A DNA stretch of 25,623 nucleotides from Dongia_A sp964542425 (GTDB lineage: Bacteria; Pseudomonadota; Alphaproteobacteria; Dongiales; Dongiaceae): the NCBI GenBank assembly GCA_964542425.1, contig CAZIUB010000048.1, positions 1 to 25,623 of the forward strand, in the 5' to 3' direction. Below are positions 15,049 through 24,331 of the stretch, piece after piece; within the stretch, counting starts at the first letter, position 1, and every line of letters begins with the position of its first letter. The translations under genes and the position numbers were made by a program. The notes below the pieces were generated by a model, which saw only the letters and a list, made by a program, of their open reading frames with translations, ran no database searches and had not been told where the DNA came from.

Positions 15049-17712
15049 TTACCCTTCCCGCTTCAGCACGAAGCGCTGATAGAGATAGCCGAAGCCCACC
15101 AGCACGATGCCAAGACCAAGGAACGAGGCCACCCGATAGAGACCGGTCAGATCGGCGGCGTCGACGAAGAACACCTTCAGGATGGCGATCAGGACCACAC
15201 CGGCCGAGGCATGGCGCAACGCCAGCCGCCTGGTCCAGAGCGCTGTCCCCAGCAGCAATCCGCCATAGAGCAGCCAGGCGACGGAGTACCCGTACAACTC
15301 GCCGTCGCTCACGATCTCGCCACGCCCGATGGACAGGATCGGGCCCTGGAACAGATGCCGGTTCAACGCGGTCATGCCGATAAATCCATCGACCAGGGCA
15401 AGGATGCCAAGGATGATCGCGAGGTAGCAGCCGGTTGATTCCGGCTCCTCGCGCGCCTCGAGCCAGCGCGCGAGCATGACGAAGATGGCCATGTTCCCGC
15501 CAAAGACATAGAGCGCGGAATTGAACAGGTATGTTCCGGCGATCTCGCGGTCGTAGAGGAACGGGTTGGCGAGGAGCCACACGCCAAAGACCGTCATCAC
15601 CAGGGCCAGGCCCACCAGCACGAAACCGGCGATGCGCAGCCTCGGCTGGGAAAGCCGCTCGGCCTGGCGCAGCACGAGCCAGCCCAATCCGCACCAGATC
15701 AGGACCAGGGTCCCTGCTTCGGCGAAGGTGAGTTGCGCGCCCTGGAACACCACACCGTGAAACAAATGCCGCACCTCGAGTGTCACCAGCAGGAACCCGA
15801 GGAACGCGCCGCCAAGAGCGAGCGCCAGCGCCATCCGCTGGTCGCCGGCGCGCCGCGCCAGGCGCGACGTCACCACGAACGAGGCCGCCGGAATGCCGAT
15901 GCCGTAGAGCAGCCAATTCACGATCGGCCTTTCGCCGGCCGGAAATCCGGAGAACAACACGGCCAGCAGGATCGCCGGCCCGCCGATCCAGATCGACCGG
16001 CGCAGCCACGGCTCGTCGACGCGGATGGATATCCACGCTATCACCGGCAACAGCAGCGACCAGGAGACGGCAAGCCATTCCTTCTCCACCACCATCGGCA
16101 CTGCCGAGGCGAGGAAAGCGGCGCAGGCAATGGCGTGAACCGCGAAGGCGCCGCGATACTTCACATCGGAAGCGCGCCATTTGTTCAATCGCTCGGTAGC
16201 TCCCAGATGCAGCGCCGACATCAGCGCGCACAGGATCGACCACGGCACCAGAAAATCCAGATGCCGCAACCGTGCATGGACGATCGCGAACACGATTCCG
16301 CCACCCACGGCCGAGACGATGGCCCAGCGCGCCGGATTCCTGGCACCCCGGATGAGCCCGAAGCCGCCAAGCGTCAGCAACCCGCCCAGCAGCAGCGCCA
16401 GCCACAGATAGCGGCCGAGTTCCACCAGCTCTTGCGCCAGGCCCGGCGTACCTGGCAGCAACGGCGACCATGGCATGAAGCCAATCAGTACGATGATGGC
16501 GGCGATTGCGAAGGCGGCGATATCGACATGCTGATGCCGGCGCCCCTCGACCATCGCGGCGCCGACCAGCGCCAGCGCGAAGCCCCAATCCTCAATCGCG
16601 AAATTCGTCTTGTCCAGCCACAGGGTCATCAGCAGCGCGGAGATCGCCCCGGCCGCCAAAGCCACTATGCGCGCAGGCGGCCATCTTCCACCCGCGGAGA
16701 CATCGGGGCAGAGCCAGATCGAGATCGCGGCGGTACCGATCAGGAACAGGGGCAGCCAGATTTCACCAACAAAGCTGCCATCGCCTAGGCGAAGATCGCC
16801 AGTCGCCACCAGCAAGGCCCACACCAATCCGCCGCCGATCCCGGTCGCGGTCACATACCACCAGGGGCGAACGCGGCCCAACCATTGCGAGCCCAATTGC
16901 AGCAGGAAGAGGAAGCTGAACAGGATCGCCGCCTTGGGCTGGTCGGTCGAGACGATGTAGGGGGTCAGGAATCCGCCCGCCAGCCCGACCAGCCCCACGA
17001 AGGGGCCATGGCGCAACGCCAACCCGATCGCCGCCGCCGTTAGAGCCGCGAGAATCACGAAACCGGGCGTTGGGCCGAGCAAATGATAGAGATAAATGGC
17101 GCCGAACAAGGCAGCGTAAAGGACGGCGACACCGGCTGCCGTCAGCGCCTGGCCGATGGTGCCGGAGCGGACACGCATGCGATCGCCGGCAATCAGGATG
17201 GCAAAACCGAGCAGCAAGCCAAGGATGACCCGCATGCCCTCGGTCAGCAGCCCCTCCTCGATCGAGTACTTGACCAGGAATCCCCCGGCGAGCGCGATCG
17301 ACAGGCCGCCGATCCAGACGAAACCGCGGGCCCCCAGGCTTTGCTCGAGGCCGCGGGGTTGCGGCTCCGCTGCCATCGTAAAGGCCGGCGCCGGCGCTTC
17401 GAGCGGGATCGGGGGCGGCGCGACTGCCGCCGCCTCGATCGGCGGTTCGGCTGGTGGCAAGGGCTCGACTGGCGCCGGCGGTGGCGGCGCCTCGGCCTGG
17501 GGTGTCGCCGGCGCCGGTGCCGGAGGAACGGGCGCAAGGCCGGCGATTCCAGCGCCAGTTTCCCGGAGGGCGCGCAATTCCGATTTCAGCCGGTCGAGCG
17601 CATCGCTCAGGTTCCGCGTTCGCTGGAAGGCCATGATGGCGAGGATGGGGATCACCAGCAAATAGCCGATGCCCAAGGCCAGGCCCAGAAGCCCCCAAAC
17701 CGCCTCTTCCAT
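15049..17712 (-). CDS. DUF2339 polytopic membrane protein
   Basis: An 887-residue inner-membrane protein. Residues 1-27 form a first membrane helix (MEEAVWGLLGLALGIGYLLV), followed by a short coiled segment (RNLSDALDRLKSELRALRE). A proline/alanine-rich linker spans about 55-115, and then GARGFVWIGGLSIALAGGFL opens a domain with more than twenty further hydrophobic helices. This is the DUF2339 arrangement (long, many-helix, function unknown). Recognisable DUF2339 pieces are LGPTPGFVILAALTAAAIGL, GLAGGFLTPYIVSTDQPKAA and the YSVAWLLYGGLLLGTAL end. The ATG at 17712 is chosen over a GTG at 17724 because family members begin with this short acidic stretch. It follows the Sel1 gene by 97 bases on the same strand. 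Confidence 0.87.
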   Translation of the reverse strand: MEEAVWGLLGLALGIGYLLVIPILAIMAFQRTRNLSDALDRLKSELRALRETGAGIAGLAPVPPAPAPATPQAEAPPPPAPVEPLPPAEPPIEAAAVAPPPIPLEAPAPAFTMAAEPQPRGLEQSLGARGFVWIGGLSIALAGGFLVKYSIEEGLLTEGMRVILGLLLGFAILIAGDRMRVRSGTIGQALTAAGVAVLYAALFGAIYLYHLLGPTPGFVILAALTAAAIGLALRHGPFVGLVGLAGGFLTPYIVSTDQPKAAILFSFLFLLQLGSQWLGRVRPWWYVTATGIGGGLVWALLVATGDLRLGDGSFVGEIWLPLFLIGTAAISIWLCPDVSAGGRWPPARIVALAAGAISALLMTLWLDKTNFAIEDWGFALALVGAAMVEGRRHQHVDIAAFAIAAIIVLIGFMPWSPLLPGTPGLAQELVELGRYLWLALLLGGLLTLGGFGLIRGARNPARWAIVSAVGGGIVFAIVHARLRHLDFLVPWSILCALMSALHLGATERLNKWRASDVKYRGAFAVHAIACAAFLASAVPMVVEKEWLAVSWSLLLPVIAWISIRVDEPWLRRSIWIGGPAILLAVLFSGFPAGERPIVNWLLYGIGIPAASFVVTSRLARRAGDQRMALALALGGAFLGFLLVTLEVRHLFHGVVFQGAQLTFAEAGTLVLIWCGLGWLVLRQAERLSQPRLRIAGFVLVGLALVMTVFGVWLLANPFLYDREIAGTYLFNSALYVFGGNMAIFVMLARWLEAREEPESTGCYLAIILGILALVDGFIGMTALNRHLFQGPILSIGRGEIVSDGELYGYSVAWLLYGGLLLGTALWTRRLALRHASAGVVLIAILKVFFVDAADLTGLYRVASFLGLGIVLVGFGYLYQRFVLKREG

Positions 17713-17809
17713 GTCGTAGAACACCTAAAGCTTTTCCTTCACACGACAGGATCGATGGCGAGAGGGAAAGGTCAAGGGCTTCGAATTTCCCGCTTGCGTT
17801 ACCGGCGCT

Positions 17810-18421
17810 TCAAGGTCGAACCGGGACCCAGGCCTGAACCATCGCCTCGGCGAGCGCCACATCCTGCGGGGCCATCTGCTCCTTGAGAATCCCAACCATG
17901 CCAATCGCCTCGGTATCGCCCTGCTTGGCCGCGAGTGCGGCATAGAGATAGGAAAGCTTCAAATCGCGCGCGACGCCTACGCCCTGATAATACATCGACG
18001 CCATGTTCACTTGCGCCTTGGCCATGCCCTTGTCGGCGGCGGCCTTGAACCATCGGCCAGCAATGGCGACATCGGGCGCCACGCCATCGCCCAGCAGATA
18101 GAGCGTCCCAAGGCGCAATTGCGCCGCCGCCATGCCTTGACCGGCCGCCAGATTCAGCCAGCGCAACGCCTCGGGAATGTTGCGCTGCACGCCAAGGCCG
18201 TCCATGTACATGGCGCCGAGCGCGGCTTGGGCCGTGGGCACGCCCTCTTCCGCCAAGGGCGTGAATTCCTGGAGCGCGGTCGCGAAATCGCCGCGATCAT
18301 AGGCCGCAAGCCCTGCCGCGCCATCGCCCGAAGCGGGCGTCGCGGCCGCCAGCGACAGCAACGCCAGACCGATTCCGGCGCCGCGCATCGCACCCGCCGT
18401 CGCCGGTGGCTGTTTCGCCAT
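17810..18421 (-). CDS. Exported Sel1-repeat (TPR-like) protein
   Basis: A 203-residue protein with a signal peptide (about residues 1-32: a positive start, GIGLALLSLAAATPASGD) followed by Sel1-like repeats. Units begin PTAQAALGAMYMDGLGVQRN, MAAAQLRLGTLYLLGDGVAP and MAKAQVNMASMYYQGVGVAR, with a fourth degenerate unit at the end. Sel1 repeats form alpha-alpha superhelices that hold protein partners; in alphaproteobacteria exported ones often take part in envelope or signalling complexes. The partner is not known. I start at the ATG at 18421; the much longer frame upstream only translates a palindromic repeat. Confidence 0.87.
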   Translation of the reverse strand: MAKQPPATAGAMRGAGIGLALLSLAAATPASGDGAAGLAAYDRGDFATALQEFTPLAEEGVPTAQAALGAMYMDGLGVQRNIPEALRWLNLAAGQGMAAAQLRLGTLYLLGDGVAPDVAIAGRWFKAAADKGMAKAQVNMASMYYQGVGVARDLKLSYLYAALAAKQGDTEAIGMVGILKEQMAPQDVALAEAMVQAWVPVRP

Positions 18422-18486
18422 TACGACACCGCCACTACTGGAAGGCGGTGACCAAGATCGGGCAACCCGACCAGGCCGGATTCCCC

Positions 18487-18612
18487 CCTCACCCCAACCC
18501 TCTCGACGCCCCGTCCGCGAAGGCGGACATTCGTCCGCGGGGGCTCGGGAGAGTGAGCGCGTCTTTCCCTTTCCCTCCGGGAGAGGGCGAGAGGCGAAGC
18601 CGAGGACAGTGA
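18487..18612. repeat. Dispersed palindromic repeat, type 1 (diverged copy c)
   Basis: Starts CCCTCACCCCAACCCTCTC and ends GAGGCGAAGCCGAGGACAGT followed by GAGGG. Internal hairpins include GTCCGC-GAAG-GCGGAC and CCCTCCGGGAGAGGG. It fills the 232-base gap between the L,D-transpeptidase stop (18654) and the Sel1 start (18421). It may separate the two transcripts. Confidence 0.65.
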
Positions 18613-18653
18613 GGGGGCCGATCTCAATAGTTCGGACAACGCTCCAGCCTGGC

Positions 18654-20318
18654 TCACTCGTCGTTCCCCGCGCTCTTGCCGGGGATTGCGGCACTCGCCA
18701 GAAGAGCGGCACTCGCCAGATCGGCCGGGATCGCCACCTTCTTGTCCCGCTTGTAGACGTCGCGGCGGAATTGCGTCACCCCCTCTTCGTCCACCCAGGC
18801 GGTGCGATAGACGAAATGCAGCGGCAATTGCCGGGGAAGGGGCACGAATTCTGTGCCACCGCGCTTGACGATTTCGTCGAGGCGCGCGCGGTTCCAGCCC
18901 CCTTTGTCCTCCAGCAGGAAGGCCACGAGATCGAGCGGATTTCGCACCCGCACGCAGCCCGAGGAGAAGAATCGCTCCTGCTTGGCGAACAATTCCGGCG
19001 CCGAGGTGCCGTGAATGAAGACCGCCTCGTCGTTCTTGAAATCGAGCTTCATCGGACCCAGCGCGTTCTCGGGCCCGGGGTCCTGGCGCAAGCGATAGGG
19101 GAAATGGCCGGAGCGCTTGACGTCGCGCCAATCGATCGAATTGGGATTGATCTCGCTGCCGTTGGAATCATAGACGCGGACATTGCGGGCGGCGAAATAG
19201 CCGGGCTCGTCCAATTCGTGGCGCAGCATGTCGTTGGCGGCGATCTTGGGCGGCACCGACCAATCCGGATTGAGCTTGGCCTTGGTGACGACGCTGGTCA
19301 GGAGCGGCGTCTTTCGCTCCGGCCTGCCGACGATGGCGGGCGTGTAATAGGCGGTCAAGCCATTCTCGATGACGCGCAACTCGGTTCCGGGAATGTTGAC
19401 GATCAAGTGGCGCGGCTCGAAGGCGGGCCCCTCCTCGCGCAGCCGCTGCAGATTGAGCAGCACCGCGCGCAGGCGCTCCTCGGCCGAAACATTCATCTCC
19501 TCGATGGTGCGCACGCCGATGACACCGTCGTCATTCAGACCATGGGCGCGCTGGAATGCCTGGGCCGCCGCCTTCAGGCCATCGTCGTAGAAATCCGGTC
19601 GCGGTCCGATCGCGGCCAATTCGCCGGTGACCAGCAACCGTTCCTTGACCGCCGCCACGCGCGGGCCCCGATCGCCGGGCTCGATCTTCTCCTTGCCCGG
19701 CACCGTGGACCAGCCGCCGTTCCGGTACTGCGCGACATGGATCGGCAGCTTCGCATAGAGGCGCCAGAAGGGATGATAGTCCGGCAACTGCCGGCGCAAT
19801 TCCGCTAAGGCGTCCTTGGCGCCGACAATGCGCACCAGAATTCCGGCCCCTCGCGACTCGGGGTCGCCGAAGGGTCCCTTAGCGTCGAGTGCCAGCGCCG
19901 TCAGGAGAGCGCCCAAGCGCGCCTCGATCTCCACCGCCTGATCGGCATTGGCCGGAGGCGCCGCTTCCGCGAGGAATTGGGAAAGCACGGGGTCCGCCGG
20001 CATTCCGGCATCGATTGCCGCGCGCAATTGCCCATCAAGCGCCTGGCCCAATGGCGTAAGCCCCGTCGCGTTTACCCAGATGGCGCCGCCGCCCTTGGCG
20101 TAACGATCGGCGAGCCCGGCCCAATCCGCGCCGATTTCCGCCCAGGCGGGGTCGGATTCCAGGTTTTGCAGCGCCGGTCCGATCCCGGGCAAGGCCAATT
20201 GGGTCGCGACGGGCGCGGCCTCGACCCCTGGCGAGAACGGTTGTTTGTTATCCCTGTCCGCGAGGGCTGGAAACGAGAGGGTGAGCAGCAGGCACAGGGC
20301 CGAAATCGTTTTTTTCAT
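18654..20318 (-). CDS. YcbB/LdtD-type L,D-transpeptidase
   Basis: A 554-residue exported enzyme. MKKTISALCLLLTLSFPALA is a clear signal peptide. A periplasmic N-terminal region follows, then a peptidoglycan-binding (PG_binding_1) domain at about residues 212-275 (GDRGPRVAAVKERLLVTGEL and YDDGLKAAAQAFQRAHGLND). The YkuD catalytic domain has IPGTELRVIENGLTAYYTPA, VVTKAKLNPDWSVPPKIAAN, FIHGTSAPELF with His436, and RFFSSGCVRVRNPLDLV with the nucleophile Cys455. This is the large-type architecture that forms 3-3 crosslinks in peptidoglycan. The ATG at 20318 begins the signal peptide; the longer frame upstream is not coding-like. HyuA lies 95 bases upstream on the same strand. Confidence 0.93.
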   Translation of the reverse strand: MKKTISALCLLLTLSFPALADRDNKQPFSPGVEAAPVATQLALPGIGPALQNLESDPAWAEIGADWAGLADRYAKGGGAIWVNATGLTPLGQALDGQLRAAIDAGMPADPVLSQFLAEAAPPANADQAVEIEARLGALLTALALDAKGPFGDPESRGAGILVRIVGAKDALAELRRQLPDYHPFWRLYAKLPIHVAQYRNGGWSTVPGKEKIEPGDRGPRVAAVKERLLVTGELAAIGPRPDFYDDGLKAAAQAFQRAHGLNDDGVIGVRTIEEMNVSAEERLRAVLLNLQRLREEGPAFEPRHLIVNIPGTELRVIENGLTAYYTPAIVGRPERKTPLLTSVVTKAKLNPDWSVPPKIAANDMLRHELDEPGYFAARNVRVYDSNGSEINPNSIDWRDVKRSGHFPYRLRQDPGPENALGPMKLDFKNDEAVFIHGTSAPELFAKQERFFSSGCVRVRNPLDLVAFLLEDKGGWNRARLDEIVKRGGTEFVPLPRQLPLHFVYRTAWVDEEGVTQFRRDVYKRDKKVAIPADLASAALLASAAIPGKSAGNDE

Positions 20319-20412
20319 GGTACCGTCGTTTTTTCCACAGGTATGCCCGCCCACGAACTCACGCCCGCGCATCATAGCCGGATTGGGGCAAGTTGTCTCC
20401 CCCAAGCCGCCA

Positions 20413-22428
20413 TCACCGCGCCAATCCCGGCCGGCCGAAGGCGGTGGCGGTGATTTTGGATTCCATGAAAATCCGCATGCCGCCGGGCTGTTCAAAGACC
20501 TTGTCCTCTCGGTCGTGGCGGAGCTGGATGTCGCTGGCGCCGGCGCGCTGGGCCAGGGCCTGGGCGGCCTCGGCGGCGACAAGCCCCGCGTGGCGGGCGG
20601 CATCGTCGGCACTTGTAAAATCCTTGATCCCGGTCGGCAGATGGGCACGGAAGAGGCCGTCGCTCGGCTGGGTGATGGTGACGCTGACGCGCTGGCTCAC
20701 GCCACCGGCGACGGCACCCAGCGCATTGGCCACGTCGGCGTGCGGCATGGCGATCAACCTCGTGCGCAAGCGCCGGGCGATTTCCGGATAATAGGCACCG
20801 ATTGGCGCGCCGATCGCGGCCAGGGGAACATTCAGGCCAAGCTCGCTACGGAAAAGCGATTCCCGCGCGCTTTCCGTCCCCGACAAGGATCGGCGCACGA
20901 GCTCGCGGCCGAGTTGCCCCCAATGCTGGTGGTCGATGTGTGCTGCCTCGCGGAAGGTCGCATCGAGAATCGCCTCGCCCGATTGGCGGATCACCTGCTC
21001 GATGATGTCGCGGCATAGTTGGTGCGCGTCGGCGGGCGGTTTCCAACCGGCCTGGGGCGGGTTGCGCAGGAACAATCGCGCGCCGATCTCGGCCGCTTCG
21101 CAAATCCAATGCGATTGCGCGCCCAAGACATGCGCGGCATCGCTGGGCGTCAATGCGGAAACGATTACCAGCCCGCGATCGATGAGGCGCTGCAAATGGC
21201 GCTGTGCGGCCGGACTGAAGATGAGATCGGCGAGCGCCACCGGCCCCGCTTCCAGCCGGTGCCAGACCTCCCATTGGCCGGAAGACAGGCTCGATTTGCC
21301 GGCGTCGAGCGGCCGCTGGCGGAGCGTGAACCGGCCGCGATAGGGAATCATTTCATCGCTCGCCAATTGCGCGCGCAGCACCTCCAGAATTCCCGGATGG
21401 AGCTGTGCCAGCAGGCTCAACGGCACCGCCCGCCTCGGCCCGATCGTGAACCCGGCATGATCGTCGATGCGCACTTCGCTGTCGCCGCCGAGCCCGTAGG
21501 TGTGGACGGCGACCGCTTCGACCATGGTCCGCCAGCCGCCGACCACCGCGCCCTCGCGATTGAGAAGTGGCTTTCCGTTCTTCAAGAAAGCGATGTCGGT
21601 CGTGGTGCCGCCCATGTCGGAGACCAGCATGTCGGTTTCCGTGCTTTGGCCCAGCGCCCCCACCAGGCTCGCGGCCGGGCCGGAGAGGATGGTCTCGACC
21701 GGGCAGGTCAAGGCCAGTTCGGAGCGGATCAGCGAGCCGTCGCCCTTGACCACCATGAGGGGCGCCGAGATGCCCTTTTCGCGCAGCAAGCCATCGACCG
21801 CCTCGATCAATTGCTGCAATTGCGGAATGAGGCGGGCGTTCAACGCCGCCGTGAGCGCGCGGCGCGGCGCATCCAGGCGCGAGGTCAATTCGTGGCCGCA
21901 GGTCACCGGCTTTCCGGTCAATTCGCGAATCAATTGCCGGACACGGATTTCGTGGGTCGGGTTCCTGACCGAGAAGTACCCGGAAACCGCGAAGGCCGCG
22001 ACCTTGGGCGCGTGTTTACGAATAGCGTGGGAAAGCGCATCGAGATCGAGGGGCGCCTGTTCTTCGCCGGTGGGCTTGTGGCCGCCAATGGCCAGCACCA
22101 CCGGATCGCCGGCCAAGGCCGCGCGCAGACCCGCCCGTTCCAGGGACTTTTCCTCGTAGCCCAGCAGGATCAGGCAGATGGGGGCACCATGGCGTTCGAC
22201 GATCGCGTTGGTGGCCAAGGTGGTCGACATCGAAACCAACGCGATCTGGCCCAAGTCGCGCGAGGGCGGCAGCAGTCCAAGCACCGCCTCGATGGCGCCG
22301 GCGAGGCCGATCGAAAGATCGTGCTTGGTGGTCAGCGCCTTGGCCTTGGCCAACAGGCCCGATTCGGGATCGTAGAGCACGGCATCGGTATAGGTGCCGC
22401 CGGTATCCAGCCCCAACAATATCGCCAC
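20413..22428 (-). CDS. hyuA: Hydantoinase/oxoprolinase A-subunit (HyuA family)
   Basis: A 671-residue member of the HyuA/5-oxoprolinase N-terminal family: MAILLGLDTGGTYTDAVLYD has the actin-fold ATP-binding DTGGTYTDA motif at residues 8-16, with GPAASLVGA and VSDMGGTTTDIA (about 270-280) as the second phosphate loop. The family opens cyclic amides such as 5-oxoproline, hydantoins or N-methylhydantoin with ATP. Many systems need a HyuB partner, but none is present next to this gene in the window; some HyuA-type proteins act alone or with distant partners. It starts with GTG at 22428 behind GGTGG. It is divergent from gamma-glutamyltransferase, whose pathway makes 5-oxoproline from gamma-glutamyl amino acids. 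Confidence 0.87.
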   Translation of the reverse strand: MAILLGLDTGGTYTDAVLYDPESGLLAKAKALTTKHDLSIGLAGAIEAVLGLLPPSRDLGQIALVSMSTTLATNAIVERHGAPICLILLGYEEKSLERAGLRAALAGDPVVLAIGGHKPTGEEQAPLDLDALSHAIRKHAPKVAAFAVSGYFSVRNPTHEIRVRQLIRELTGKPVTCGHELTSRLDAPRRALTAALNARLIPQLQQLIEAVDGLLREKGISAPLMVVKGDGSLIRSELALTCPVETILSGPAASLVGALGQSTETDMLVSDMGGTTTDIAFLKNGKPLLNREGAVVGGWRTMVEAVAVHTYGLGGDSEVRIDDHAGFTIGPRRAVPLSLLAQLHPGILEVLRAQLASDEMIPYRGRFTLRQRPLDAGKSSLSSGQWEVWHRLEAGPVALADLIFSPAAQRHLQRLIDRGLVIVSALTPSDAAHVLGAQSHWICEAAEIGARLFLRNPPQAGWKPPADAHQLCRDIIEQVIRQSGEAILDATFREAAHIDHQHWGQLGRELVRRSLSGTESARESLFRSELGLNVPLAAIGAPIGAYYPEIARRLRTRLIAMPHADVANALGAVAGGVSQRVSVTITQPSDGLFRAHLPTGIKDFTSADDAARHAGLVAAEAAQALAQRAGASDIQLRHDREDKVFEQPGGMRIFMESKITATAFGRPGLAR

Positions 22429-22439
22429 TGAACCACCCT

Positions 22440-22564
22440 AGTGCCAACTTTCGCAAGAGCGTGAAGAATGAATTGCTCCGACGTTTCCACGAAAGTTGGC
22501 ACATGTCACCAAATGATGGTACCCGCCGGCGCGCAATGCCGGAGCCATTTGGCTCGAATCGGCC
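22440..22564 (+). repeat. Dispersed stem-loop repeat, type 3 (copy A, with tail)
   Basis: The 64-bp stem-loop at 22440-22503 opens AGTGCCAACTTTCG and closes CGAAAGTTGGCACA, a perfect 13-base terminal stem apart from the flanking A's. The tail has GATGGTACCCGCCG, a GC-rich short palindrome and GAATCGGCC, as in copy C at 8177-8300. It begins 12 bases ahead of the hyuA GTG, so it lies in that gene's leader region. Confidence 0.85.
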
Positions 22565-22583
22565 TGCCGCGACGGCGAGTACC

Positions 22584-22647
22584 AGTGCCAACTTTCGAGA
22601 ATGCGTGATACATGAACCCCAGCCAAGTTTCCACGACAGTTGGCACT
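22584..22647 (+). repeat. Dispersed stem-loop repeat, type 3 (copy B, stem-loop only)
   Basis: Exactly 64 bp, opening AGTGCCAACTTTCG and closing CGACAGTTGGCACT, with GCGTGATACATGAA inside, as in copy C (GCGTGATCCATGAA). It lacks the tail of copies A and C and follows copy A by 19 bases in the same orientation. It lies about 70 bases upstream of the gamma-glutamyltransferase start. Confidence 0.85.
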
Positions 22648-22717
22648 TGGGCGAGGCGGATTCGGACAGACTCGACCCGACCGCCGGTTGAGCGCGCAAT
22701 GGACGGGCGAGGCGATG

Positions 22718-24331
22718 ATGAATTCGAACTGGCGTTTTCCCTCGCGCGATTACCAGGCGCCGGGGCGCTCGGCGGTGCTGGGCGCCCAAGGTGCGGCCGC
22801 CACTTCCCATTCGCTGGCGAGCCTGACGGCGATCGAGATTCTGAAGGAAGGCGGCAACGCCCTCGACGCGGCGATCGCGGCTTCCGGCGTGCTCGCGGTC
22901 GTGGAGCAGGCCATGACGGGGATCGGCGGCGATTGCTTCGTGCTGATCGCAAGGCCCGGTGAGGATACGCCGATCGCCTATAACGGCGCCGGGCGCAGCG
23001 GCGCCACCGCCAAATTGGATTGGTTCCTGGAGCGCGGCATTCGCGAAATCGGCGACGATGACATCCATGCCGTCACGGTACCGGGCGCGGTGGATGCCTG
23101 GTGCCGCTTGGCCCAGGATCACGGCAAGCTCGGCATCGAACGATTGCTGAAACCCGCGATCCAATTCGCCGAGGGGGGCTATATCGTGGCGCCGCGCGTG
23201 GCCCAGGATTGGGCCAAAGCTCAGCCGAGGCTCGCCCGCGATGCCGATTGCGCCAGATGGCTGCTGAAACAAGGCCGAGCACCGGCGCCAGGCGATCGCA
23301 TGGCGCTCCCCAATCTGGCCAAGACATTGCGCGAGATCGGCGCCAAGGGCAGGGACGGTTTCTATCGCGGCTGGGTGGCCGAGGATATCGCGGCCAAGCT
23401 TGCAGCCGAAGGGAGCCATGTGACGCTGTCGGATCTCGCGGGCCATCGCGGATCCTACGTGATGCCGATCAAGGCGCGCTATCAAGGCCTCGATGTGTGG
23501 GAATGCCCGCCGCCCAGCCAGGGACTGACGGCGCTCCTGATGCTGAATTTGCTCACTGCCCTCGATCACCCCGGTTCCGCGCCCCTCTCGCCGGAGCGGT
23601 TGCACGCCCAGATCGAGATCACCAAGTTTGCCTATCGCGAGCGCGACCGGCACATTGCCGACCCGCTATTCTCGGATGTTCCAGTGGATCGGCTGCTGTC
23701 GATGGAATTCGCGACGGAACTGGCGCGCGACATCGATCTTGCCCGCGCTTCGCCGCTACATGCGGCCGAGGCGCTCCCCGAGCATCGGGACACCATCTAT
23801 TTGAGCGTTGTCGATCGCGACCGCATGGCGGTCAGCTTCATCAATTCGCTTTACGATCCTTTCGGCAGCGCGCGCCTGGCGCCCGAGTGCGGGGTGGTGC
23901 TGCAAAATCGCGGCGCCTGTTTCGTGGTCGAGCCGGAGCACCCCAATTGCATCGGCCCGGCCAAGCAATCGATGCACACCATGATCCCGGCGATGGCGTG
24001 CGCGGGCGCGCGGCCGATCTTCTGCTTCGCCGTCATGGGCGCCCATTACCAGCCCGTGGGCCAGGTCCATGTCCTGGAGAACATGGCCAAATTCGGCCTC
24101 GACCCCCAGGCGGCGCTTGACTGCCCCAGGCTCTTCCACGAGGACGGGATCGTGCGCGCCGAAACCGGAATGCCGGAGGCGGCCTTCTCGGAACTCGCCC
24201 GGCTCGGGCACCGCATCGAACGCTCGCGATCACCCCTTGGCGGTGGCCAGATCGTCGCCGTCGATTGGGAACGGGGCTGCCTGATCGCCGGCTCCGACCC
24301 GCGCAAGGATGGATGCGCGCTGGCCTATTGA
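22718..24331 (+). CDS. ggt: Gamma-glutamyltransferase
   Basis: A 537-residue N-terminal-nucleophile hydrolase that moves or hydrolyses the gamma-glutamyl group of glutathione and related compounds. After a short N-terminus it has ATSHSLASLTAIEILKEGGN ALDAAIAA, AMTGIGGDCFVLI, and VPGAVDAWCRL. The self-cleavage site and nucleophile is Thr359 in HRDTIYLSVVDRDRMAVSFI; the usual TTHxSVVD is TIYLSVVD here, as in the YwrD-like branch. GPAKQSMHTMIPAM and GHRIERSRSPLGGGQ follow. No signal peptide is seen, so it may be cytoplasmic, unlike E. coli Ggt. I take the second of two adjacent ATGs (22718), six bases after GAGG; 22715 is equally possible. Its context suggests a gamma-glutamyl/oxoproline salvage role with HyuA. 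Confidence 0.93.
   Translation: MNSNWRFPSRDYQAPGRSAVLGAQGAAATSHSLASLTAIEILKEGGNALDAAIAASGVLAVVEQAMTGIGGDCFVLIARPGEDTPIAYNGAGRSGATAKLDWFLERGIREIGDDDIHAVTVPGAVDAWCRLAQDHGKLGIERLLKPAIQFAEGGYIVAPRVAQDWAKAQPRLARDADCARWLLKQGRAPAPGDRMALPNLAKTLREIGAKGRDGFYRGWVAEDIAAKLAAEGSHVTLSDLAGHRGSYVMPIKARYQGLDVWECPPPSQGLTALLMLNLLTALDHPGSAPLSPERLHAQIEITKFAYRERDRHIADPLFSDVPVDRLLSMEFATELARDIDLARASPLHAAEALPEHRDTIYLSVVDRDRMAVSFINSLYDPFGSARLAPECGVVLQNRGACFVVEPEHPNCIGPAKQSMHTMIPAMACAGARPIFCFAVMGAHYQPVGQVHVLENMAKFGLDPQAALDCPRLFHEDGIVRAETGMPEAAFSELARLGHRIERSRSPLGGGQIVAVDWERGCLIAGSDPRKDGCALAY

Noticed and set aside
18609..19808. A 399-codon rightward frame antisense to the L,D-transpeptidase
   Set aside because: The opposite strand encodes a protein with signal peptide and catalytic motifs; the frame has no recognisable features.
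22440..22647. Stem-loops considered as integron attC sites
   Set aside because: The arms resemble but do not match the RYYYAAC/GTTRRRY core, there are no cassette-like genes between copies, and no integrase is present.
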